A stretch of 64,000 nucleotides of DNA. It comes from Sciurus carolinensis. Its lineage: Eukaryota > Chordata > Mammalia > Rodentia > Sciuridae. The notes under the pieces were generated by a model, which worked only from the letters and a program-made list of their open reading frames with translations, searched no databases and had not been told where the DNA came from. Numbering within the stretch: position 1 is the first letter of the stretch; each line of letters begins with the position of its first letter. This document shows positions 55,911-64,000 of the stretch, piece by piece. The stretch covers positions 91,376,581 to 91,440,580 of the forward strand of contig NC_062225.1 of the NCBI RefSeq assembly GCF_902686445.1. The letters are read 5' to 3'. Both the position numbers and the translations under genes were made by a program.

Positions 55911-57181
55911 AGCAGCATTTGAAATCCTCTGCAGTAACTCAGGCCTGCCCCCAAACACGGGAGGAGACTTTTACCCAAGAGGCTTCAGTTTAGGCACCGA
56001 GGAAACAGGCGGTAAACATGGTCCATTTAGTCAGGATTCGAGGTCACAGCTCTAGAACTCCTACACTCTCCGACACTTGCCAAAGGCAGCCTTTGGAGAG
56101 CAGTCACACATTTCATGGACTGTAAGTTTTGGGTACAAATTTGTGAAAGGTCCCTTGAACATTCCAAGTCTGTTCAGTGAGGTTAGGAAGCACTTTCAGA
56201 TCTGGGTCAGCAGAGAATATCTTGAAAGTACATGTTTTCTTGTCACAGGGTTTGTGCAGCTGGAGAGGGAAAAAAATTAAAAGAACTCTCAGGATATATG
56301 TTGGATACAAATAAACTTGTTTCCAGACAGCCAAGTGGTAGGCTTTTGTAAAGAGGGACCAGATGTTTTTAGGCAATGGATGAATTTATTGTCTTATTTT
56401 CCATCCAAATAACACAGAACCTCAAATGTGTAATGTTACCAGATGGATGAGACCCAATCTTCTTTATGCCTAAAATCCTAAAAAGGAGCCAAGGCTGGTG
56501 AATCAGAAATGCGTGCTGCAGAAACAGGAGCCAGCCCCTCCAGGAGAGCCCAGGGCTCCAGGACTGGGCAGGTCCCAAGCGGAACAGGTGCTTCTTCCTA
56601 TGAGTGAAAATGGAATTCACAGCAGCCTTGACTGACAGTGAGGCCACACGTGAGCGGTGACCAAAAAGTCTTGAAGAAGAGGGAGGTCGCAGGCAAGGCG
56701 TGGGGACAGAGTGAAGAATGCAGGGACGGGGACCTGGAGTCAGTGGCATGGAGCCCCAGGAGGACGCCATGAGGCTCCAGGTGCCATGCAGACACAGAGG
56801 CCCAGACGGGGAGCCTGCTTACACGGTGGCGAGGAGGGCTCTGCCCCCGGGACATGTGGGCGCCTAGTTCCTGGCTCTTCCAGGGCTGCACAGTCTTTCA
56901 GGTGCTTGAACTTAGCAATGCCCTGTAGAATAATCACTATTATCCTTACTATAGGGAGGAAGGGCATGACGCAAAGACCAGCTGCACAGGCTAACAATCC
57001 ACACGGCCGGAACTTCATCTGAGACGTGGTGTTGGGCAGGTGTCAACATGCTATTTTGCACCCTCTAGAAAACCTGATTTCTGAATTCTCCATCAACTAA
57101 CACTGCTGGGCATAGGGAGAGGGATCTCAGTGCAGAGATGCTGATTCCCTGTTCATCTCTGCTTGAAAATTGTTAAGCCTC

Positions 57182-57184
<3 letters not shown>
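55911..57184. other. Unique non-coding DNA
   Basis: A weak MIR-like core may lie at 56905-56990 (AATAATCACTATTATCCTTA). Otherwise nothing is recognised. Confidence 0.45.

Positions 57185-57268
<84 letters not shown>
57185..57268. repeat. (CT)n microsatellite, about 84 bp
   Basis: An almost perfect CT run with one TTT interruption near 57234-57236. It abuts the C/T-rich start of an inverted SINE, so on the minus strand it is a (GA)n tract that follows the SINE A-rich tail and probably grew from it. Open frames here (Glu-Arg or Leu-Ser repeats) are artefacts. Confidence 0.97.
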
Positions 57269-57270
<2 letters not shown>

Positions 57271-57273
<3 letters not shown>

Positions 57274-57490
57274 CCCTTTTTTCTTCTTCTCTTTTTTAAC
57301 TAGGGATTTAATCAAGGAATTCTTTACCATTGAGTTACACCCCCAGCCTTTTTACTTTATAGTTTGAGGGGATCTCACTAAACTGCTTAGATTCTCACTA
57401 ATTTGCCGAGGCTGGCCTCAAACTTTTGATCCTCCAGTCTCAGCCTTCTGAGTTGCTGGGGTTACATGCAAGTGCCACTATGCCTGGCAT
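57271..57490 (-). mobile_element. B1-dID (MEN-type) SINE, inverted
   Basis: AACTAGGGATTTAATCAAGG and CCATTGAGTTACACCCCCAG are the complement of the ID half. GGGGATCTCACTAAACTGC, CGAGGCTGGCCTC and TCTCAGCCTTCTGAGTTGCT are the complement of the B1 half. It includes what looks like a short internal duplication (TCACTAAACTGCTTAGAT then TCACTAATTTGCCGAG). Confidence 0.9.
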
Positions 57491-59106
57491 AAACACATCT
57501 GTCTCTTTTATAATCTGATTGTCAGAAGCAAGGAAGAGTCAGTAGATGGACGATGCATGCCAGCTAACATGTGGAGTTTATTTTACAAGGAGGAAGAGCA
57601 GATTGATTGGCCGCCACACTATCATAATCACAGCTACATATTTTATGTAAACCAATTGTGTTACCTGTTGGGTTGACAAAAGGGTGACTTCCTGAGACTT
57701 ACCAGAGAACCCTAGTTCTTTTAGCTGACATTTTATGATTCTCACACATGTGTACTCATAAATATCTTTCATAAGAAAGAAAGATTTTTAGTTTTGAATT
57801 CCATGCATTGGAATGTCTATTTTAGAAGCTCCTCTTGGGTCATAGCACTCTGTTCCTGCTTGCCTCTTGGTGGGGACAGCAGACAGGTGCACAGCATCAG
57901 CCTTTCATTCAGCCCACTCCATTGTGGGCAGCATACAGTAGGTGTCAACTGGACACATGCTGCATGACCAGATCAGATCACAAGACCTGCCAAGCTTGTT
58001 TAGCACACAAACACCAAGTGCCTACCACATGCAGGTAGGGGAATAGAGATTGTCATTCCCAAATTGAGTATCTCACCGTCAGTAGTGTGATCTCTTCTCT
58101 AGTGTTACAGACACACAAAAGCAGATCACTGATCGCTCACAGTTGTTTCTGATGCACCCAGAGCAAGGGTGGCAAGGCAGCCTTCGGGGACACCGGGAAG
58201 CGGCACACAGTGAGGGCTGAGCCGCCTCATGCAGCGTCCACCCTGCATTTGTGTGGCGTCCTGGGGGTCTGCGTGTCCAGTGAATTAGCTGCCACTCCCC
58301 GTGTCCACAGGGCGTCCACAGCGCGCAGGCACACATGAGCTCACTGGCATTTCACCGGGACGCTGCAGCTCTTCACCTGTCCCTGGTCCTGGGCCCCATG
58401 CTGGATGCTGGCTCCACTTTTCACGGTGGGGTTTGGAGAGTGTTGTTTATTTTGAAATGGATCTTGAAAGCTGAAGCAAGTCCTAGGGTCTCATGGTAAA
58501 ACAGTGGGAGTACAAATAGGAAGCCTTGCCAGCGGCCTGGTCTGGGGGCTTCCTGCTGGAATCAGAATTCCAAACGGGCCTCAGTGAGGGGAAGGAAGGG
58601 TCAGCGCGTGTCCACACACGTGCAGGAGTGCAAACGGGAAGCAGCGAGTCCAGCAAGTCTCAGGGACATGCAGGTGAAGGAAGCAGGGAGGGCGAGAAGG
58701 AGGGCAGTGTCCAGTCCACTGGGTCCAGCTTTCTGATTTCAGCAAGAGGAGCCTGAATCTCCAAGAACTAAGTGACTTCTGAGCAGCACAAAGTGAACCC
58801 CGGCACACCAGCGCTTCCCCGCCGCCCTCTTTGCAGGTCTCTGTTGTGCCCTGATCCCTATCACGAGTCCTTCTCCATGTTCTGCTTATAGAAAGCTCGT
58901 GAGTTCACAAGTGGTTCCTCCAGAGTCTAGAATACAAACCGGCAAGGTGGCTCATTGAAAATGGGGGCCCTTGTAAAGAGCCGCGCGTCCTGGTACTACC
59001 TGCAGCCCACCGGGCCCAGGGGCCGAAGCCTGGTTTTTTGATTCAGCTGTGAGAAGTGATAATGGGCGGTGGTGAGGCCTGGGCGAGACCCGCGTTTACA
59101 CATGTG
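57491..59106. other. Unique non-coding DNA
   Basis: No gene or repeat is recognised. It becomes GC-rich towards the minisatellite. Confidence 0.45.
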
Positions 59107-59290
59107 CACCCGCGTGTGTCTGTGCACGCGTGTGCCTGGGACGTGTGTGCACCCGCGTGTGTCTGTGCACACGTGTGCCTGGGACGTGTGTGCACCCGCG
59201 TGTGTCTGTGCACGCGTGTGCCTGGGACGTGTGTGCACCCGCGTGTGTCTGTGCACGCGTGTGCCTGGGACGTGTGTGCACCCGGGTGCG
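59107..59290. repeat. 43-bp minisatellite, about 4.3 copies
   Basis: The unit begins CACCCGCGTGTGTCTGTGCA and ends CCTGGGACGTGTGTG. Unit starts fall at 59107, 59150, 59193, 59236 and 59279, an exact 43-bp period. Copies are nearly identical: a CGC/CAC difference occurs in copy 2 and a CCCGGGTG variant in the last. The unit is rich in alternating purine-pyrimidine steps and CpG. Because 43 is not a multiple of 3, all frames stay open on both strands, which creates spurious proteins. Confidence 0.97.
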
Positions 59291-59662
59291 TGGCCCAGTG
59301 CCTGGCAGCAAGCTGAGCTGCCACCGCCTTTCGGTGACCATCCAACTTACTTAGCATGGTGGCAGATTTGCAGCCAGCAGGTGGCTTGGGCCCCACTCCT
59401 CCCTGGGCTGGGCTGGCTGCAGATAGATCCCCATGTGTCCCTGGGGTCCCTGTGGTCCCTGCGAGACTCTGAGGGAGGCAGCAGGCTGAGCAAACTGCAG
59501 CTACACAAACACAGCAGAGTGGCCCCTTGCATGCATTCAAAGGAACATAGTTTAGAAAACACTTGCACAGCCTGTGGCTCTGGCAGGACCAACAGAGAGC
59601 ACATTTTGTTTTTCTATAAGGAAAAATTTTCCCAGTGTTTAGAGTATTCTAAAATCATACGA
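59291..59662. other. Unique non-coding DNA
   Basis: Nothing recognised. Frames that run in from the minisatellite continue here without family resemblance. Confidence 0.45.
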
Positions 59663-59854
59663 GCCAAGTGTGGAGATACACCTGTAATTGCAGCCACTCA
59701 GGAGGCTGAGGCAGGAGGATGGCAAATTTGAGACCAGCCTGAATAACTTAGCAAGACCCTATCTCTTAAAAAAAAAAAACAACCTAAAAGGGCTGGGGTT
59801 GGGGCTCAGTGGAGAAGCACCCTGGGTCTGATCCCCAGTGCTGCAAAAACAAAA
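59663..59854 (+). mobile_element. B1-dID (MEN-type) SINE, near full length
   Basis: GCCAAGTGTGGAGATACACC, CAGGAGGCTGAGGCAGGAGG and GAGACCAGCCTGAATAACTT (B1 half) are followed by an A-rich linker near 59769-59780. GGGCTGGGGTTGGGGCTCAG and GGTCTGATCCCCAGTGCTGC (ID half) follow, with an A-rich tail. No clear target duplication was found. Confidence 0.93.
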
Positions 59855-62013
59855 CTAATGCCCCCAAACCCACAAGTGGGCTTCTTTGTGAGTTTATGAA
59901 TTTGCCATTTTAAAATGTTTTAGGAACGTCTTAGACTCGGGGATGTTTCGGAGAACTTTCTGCCTCGGGCGTTGGGTGCATCCCGACGACGTCTCGTGGC
60001 TGTTTCCTTGGTTTGTGTCAAGCCACTCTCTATCCACGCAGTGAAGCGCCCTCGGGCCCTGCCCACACACAGCCACACCTGCAGAGCGAGCACAGTGAGG
60101 ACGGCTGCGAGCTGCCTGTGATCAAAGTCGCTTGGCTAACTAGCAAGCAGAGAGGTCCAGCTCATCAACATTCCTGCCAGCTCCAGGGTGACAAACTCGG
60201 TGGCAGCAGATCAAAAGGGGCATGTTTGGCACACGCAGATGGGTCCCACCGCAGTCCCATGACAGAGAGGGAGTTGGGACAGTTCCAAGTGTGTTGTTGT
60301 GAACCAGTATTCTTCAGGCTGCTCAGTAGCCCAGTCTCAAAACGCTTCCTGCTGAGCTTGGCCTCCTGCAAAAAACTCATAACACCCATAGCAGTCACTG
60401 TAATGAGCGCCATCGTTACCACGGCCATAACTGTTGCTGCGTCGGGGTGATAGGTCTGAGTCTTTGCAGCAGAAGGCTCCCAACATGGAGGAACCTCAAT
60501 GGGTGATTTACAAGACCAGTGTGTGAAGCAGGAAACCCTCTGCTCCCTGTTTCTCCCTTTTATTGTTATAGGCTGTATTATACTATGTATCACAGATGTT
60601 ATCATGTATGACAGTGTGTTATTTTACATTTATGCATCATATTCGATTATTATATATCACCACGTTACTATTACATCATACTATATGCTGCATACATATT
60701 ATTTCAACAAACAAGGAAGGAGGGAATGACTCAGGAAGCTGAATGGTCTGTGGAAGAGCTTTCCAGGGTATAAAAGTCTAAGAAAGCAGCCCTGTCCATC
60801 TCTCACACCCTTTCACGGGTCGGGAGGGACAGATGACCTGCTAGAGCCCACTGTCAACCGGGTCACCCAGCCTGGCGTTGTCTGGTGGAAGGTGGCAGAG
60901 CTACCGGCTCCTATCAAACCTGCTGGTGTTCGCCCGGGCGACCTTGCTTCTGGCAGCTTAACTTACGATCGTTTTACCTTTCTTTCTGCCGCTCCTTTGC
61001 CCACTTGGCCCATGCCTCTCCTCTCCTGCTTCTCCTCCTGCCTGGCCTGTCCCCGTCCCCTGCCTGCTTCTCTCCCCTCCTGCGCCTCCTGGTCTCACGA
61101 GCCAGCCCTGAACATTTCCAAGCACCCCCATGTCTGCTCGTGAGGAGACAGGGCCATTCTCAGCAGAGTATGCCATTGATTTCTGAGAACGCCGGTGCTT
61201 CCTGGGGGGGGTGGGATCCTTCGATCCTCGTGATTCTCACTGAGTAGCCGTTTGCACTGCACGTGCAGCTCACTGGGTGCTGCCTGAGTGTCACCAGCAC
61301 ACCACTTTCCTCAGGAGACTTCCACACTTATCACATGCACAAACTGGCCACGTGGCAGGGGGACAGGGAGACAGCAGCAAGAAAGAGGAGAGAGAGGGGA
61401 GGAGGGAGGAAAGAGGACTCCAGCAATCAGTTTTCTCCAGCCGCGCTCTACAGTCCTGTGCTGGGCAAGCCCACCTGCTCTGCCGAGCTGGCTCTGGACC
61501 CGCAGGTTCAGGCCCTCTTGCCAGGTGGTCTGGAGGCTCTGCTTTTGCTTTGGAGATGAAATGTCAAATTTTATGCAGCCTGAAATCCAGTTACGGTGCC
61601 ACGATTTGCGTTAACAAAGGCGTTGGTCCTTCTTGATTAGAAATGAAGAAAGGAATCTCCACCTCTCGGTAAACACGTCTTTCTCTACGCTGCCCTTCAT
61701 TCTCAGGGCAGCAGAGAGCACGTCTTCCCAAAGCCCAAGGGACACCAAGCAGGTAAAGACCTGCAGCTGGGAGGAAGAATGCAGGTTAGAATTCTTTGCT
61801 AGCAGATGGCTTTGCAACCCCAGCAGAGAAACGGGATCATGGCAAAGAATGAGGCAAAGACAGAGTTTGAGGACTCACCCAGGGGCCTGTGAGAGGTAGC
61901 AGGAGAACAAGAGGTACCAGCCTCTGCTCCAGTGCAGAGTGCCAGACACACGGCACCTTCCCCGGCTGTAGCCAGCACTCCCCCAGAAAACAGATGGGGC
62001 AGTTTTCCAAGGG
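59855..62013. other. Unique non-coding DNA, no supported gene
   Basis: GC-rich overall. An AT-rich patch lies at about 60560-60710 with many TATTA/ATCATA steps. Frames at 61263-61636 overlap in all three phases and are not convincing. Confidence 0.45.
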
Positions 62014-62209
62014 CCCTAACCCTAACCCTAACCCTAATCTTAATAATAAACATAACACAAACCCTAACCATAACCTAATTCCAACTCCAACTCTAATCTT
62101 ACCTTAACCCTAACCCTAACCCTAACCCTAACCTAACCCTAACCTAACCCTAACCCTAACCCTAACCTAACCCTAACCCTAACCTAACCCTAACCTAACC
62201 CTAACCTAA
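62014..62209 (+). repeat. Interstitial telomeric repeat, (CCCTAA)n with CCTAA variants
   Basis: Three parts can be seen. First come four perfect CCCTAA units (62014-62037). Then there is a degenerate stretch with units such as CATAAC, CCAACT and CTCTAAT (62038-62107). Finally there is a 102-bp array of 18 units (62108-62209), 12 hexamers CCCTAA and 6 pentamers CCTAA in mixed order. Unique sequence lies on both sides, so this is not a chromosome end as assembled. The plus strand carries the C-rich telomere strand. Confidence 0.97.
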
Positions 62210-63364
62210 TCCGAACCTTGGCTGGGCTGTCACCCTGCCGTCCCTGTCCAGGGCACAGTTCCGACAGGCTAGATCCCACACAGGTGCCTCTGTGGCTCTG
62301 CCCTTCCCACCCCGTCCCCTGCCTCCAGGAAGTGCTCAGAAGGAGGTTTGAAGTGAGCTTTGTGAGGAACTTCCTCAGGGACGTTTCTCAGTAATGTCCT
62401 CCTTCCCTGAGCTCCAGCACGGGGACCTCCTTCACCACGGCCACACTCTCCTGCTCCCAACTGCAGGCTACTCCTCACTGCTTTTCCAGGGGACATGGTG
62501 AAGTACAGAGCTCTGAACTTCCCCGGGATCCTGCCGGGCGCCACCCTGCACGCTGCGCCACCCGCCCGTGGAGCCCTTGTCAAAGGCACGTGCCGCGGCA
62601 CGCAGAGGGAGGTCTCTGGCTTTGTTTTCCTTGGCAACATGGAACACAGGCTCCGAGGACCAAGCGTAGGCTTTTCCTTAACCCGACTCCTTTGGACCCA
62701 GCTCTCTTCACTTCTGCTCTCAGAGTAAAATCAGACCCTCCCCAGCTCAGTGGAGGCAAAGCAAACCGAGAACCGGCCGCCTGCTCGGTGGCGGGTGGGG
62801 CCCTTGCTCAAATCCTGGCCTCGGGCTCCGTAGCTGTTTCTTGGGGAGGAGGCCCCTCTGCATTCCTCCCGAAGCTGCTGGCTCTCCTTTTTAATCCTGT
62901 CTCCAGTGCCCGTCGTGGTGACTCCCCTTTGCCCGAGAGCAAGCTCTTTCTTGTCACGGTGAGATGCCGCCTGTCACAGTGCGGGTGCCTTTCAAGTCGG
63001 GGTTGAAGTGACCTCAGCATTTCACAGCAAACCTGGGATTCCCAGTGTGGGCTGGCGAGTCGCGTACCCCAACCTCTTGCTTAGAAAAAGAGGCCTTTTC
63101 AGGAGAAAGGCGTGCACATCCCCTGACGCGTCTCCGAACCACGGTGCTTGTCTGCTCTTCCCTCCGCGGCCATGCCAAGCCGCTCGTTTGACTTCTCGGC
63201 TGCCGGGCTCGGGATTCTTCTTGGATATAAGTGAAAAATGGAAGTTACAGTTTTTCAGAGAAACCTGGGGAGTGCATGTGTGTGCTTAAAAAAAAGAAAA
63301 GAAAGTCAAGGTGACTCCCACGGGGACCCACGATCGTGTCCTCACTTCAGGGCTCCACATACTT
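62210..63364. other. GC-rich unique DNA
   Basis: A CpG-dense patch lies at about 62519-62615 (CCGGGCGCCACC, GTGCCGCGGCACGC). No gene is supported. Confidence 0.45.
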
Positions 63365-63470
63365 TTCCGAGCTCTGTCCGACTGTGACCTCAGGGAGTGT
63401 CTTGTGTCCTGCCTGGACTTGGTTTTCTCACACATAAAATAGTGCAAATGAGGTAAAATATGTTCTGAAT
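63365..63470 (+). repeat. Probable MIR SINE
   Basis: GAGCTCTGTCCGACTGTGAC and TGGACTTGGTTTTCTCACAC, followed by ATAAAATAGTGCAAATGAGG, parallel the MIR central core (CTGTGTGACCTTGG ... GTTTCCTCATCTGTAAAATGG). Confidence 0.55.
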
Positions 63471-64000
63471 GCTTTCATAGTTTGCAAATGGAACTGGTGC
63501 TTTGAAGAATGGAGAACATTCTCCCAGAGAAAATGTGGGCGAAGCCTGGATTCCAGCAGTCTGAGGTGTGCAGGTCAGCAGTGACCCGGCGGTGAGGCCT
63601 CCGGACGAGTCTCTGCGCTCTGCAGAAGCCCGCTGACCTCTCTCCATCCTCCCTCCACACGGAGTGAAACCCTGACACACCAGTGAATCACACTGGACTG
63701 GAGTCCAGTTAGTCGTCTGAGGTTTTCCTGTTGGAAGCAGTGATTTCAGATTTAGGAGATGTCTGAAGGGCCCTTCCACCTCCCTGGCACCCACTAAGAC
63801 AAGCGTGGAGATGTGGGATCCCTGAGGCGTGGGAGTGTGCAGGGACCTGCCCTCCACGTCCACCAGGGGGTGCTCACCCTCCGACCGAGTCCTGCCCTGA
63901 ATGGCCATGCAGAACAGCTGCCTCTCAGGACCGGCCACAGCTTCCTAGGACGCCATGATTCTGCTTATGCCACCAGAGCAACCTTGCTGAAAAGTGAGGA
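63471..64000. other. Unique non-coding DNA
   Basis: A 182-codon minus-strand frame (63390-63938) overlaps the MIR and has no recognised domain. Nothing else is seen. Confidence 0.45.

Noticed and set aside
57127..57367. Arg-Glu or Leu-Ser repeat proteins
   Set aside because: Translation of the (CT)n microsatellite.
59107..59290. CRISPR-like array
   Set aside because: Units are contiguous identical repeats without unique spacers, in a mammalian genome. It is a minisatellite.
59043..59731. Long open frames on both strands with repeated Cys/His/Thr/Val-rich peptides
   Set aside because: They are translations of the 43-bp minisatellite. The unit has no stop in any phase and shifts frame every copy, so long frames are expected by construction.
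62014..62209. True chromosome end
   Set aside because: Almost 1.8 kb of unique sequence follows and 62 kb precedes, and the array is short and partly degenerate.
62108..62209. Arthropod contamination because of CCTAA (TTAGG) units
   Set aside because: The pentamers are interleaved with vertebrate-type hexamers and flanked by rodent DNA with squirrel SINEs. They are deletion variants.

Overview
This window is nuclear DNA from a rodent, almost certainly a squirrel (family Sciuridae). The evidence is its repeats. They include tRNA-derived ID-type SINEs, SINEs that join a B1-like 7SL-derived half to an ID-like tRNA-derived half (the B1-dID/MEN type of squirrels), and at least four 3' ends of a squirrel-type L1. 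There are also LTRs of a rodent MaLR type that I remember from ground squirrels and marmots. Genus cannot be decided from the sequence.

I find no protein-coding gene, exon, rRNA, tRNA gene or snRNA that I can support. The longest open frames (up to about 240 codons) lie in GC-rich non-coding DNA or in a 43-bp minisatellite, and none resembles a known protein family. The window reads as a gene desert, or a very large intron or intergenic tract, although introns and lncRNA exons cannot be excluded by eye.

Layout: 1-9.3 kb is GC-rich unique DNA with scattered SINEs, MIRs and two degenerate MaLR LTRs. 9.3-20 kb is AT-rich and carries several generations of L1 debris. 20-24 kb is GC-rich, with an MLT1 LTR and a nested LTR insertion. 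24-29.4 kb is AT-rich and repeat-dense: an L1 split by an LTR, a further L1 3' end, and an LTR-like element. 29.8-32.9 kb contains no young repeat that I can see and looks like a cluster of conserved non-coding (enhancer-type) elements. It has many homeodomain-type TAAT cores and a near-consensus RFX X-box at 31900. 33-38 kb is AT-rich, with an L1 interrupted by a SINE. 38-52 kb is GC-rich, mostly unique, with old DNA-transposon, L2 and L1 remnants. 52-64 kb is mixed and GC-rich, with a long (CT)n tract, a 43-bp minisatellite (59.1 kb) and an interstitial telomeric repeat (62.0-62.2 kb).

The most notable items are the putative regulatory cluster, the interstitial telomeric block with interleaved 6-bp and 5-bp units, the nested transposon insertions, and a promoter-like motif cluster near 38.9 kb. 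I saw no new enzymatic or defence-like system. Repeat family names come from remembered consensus features, not from a search.
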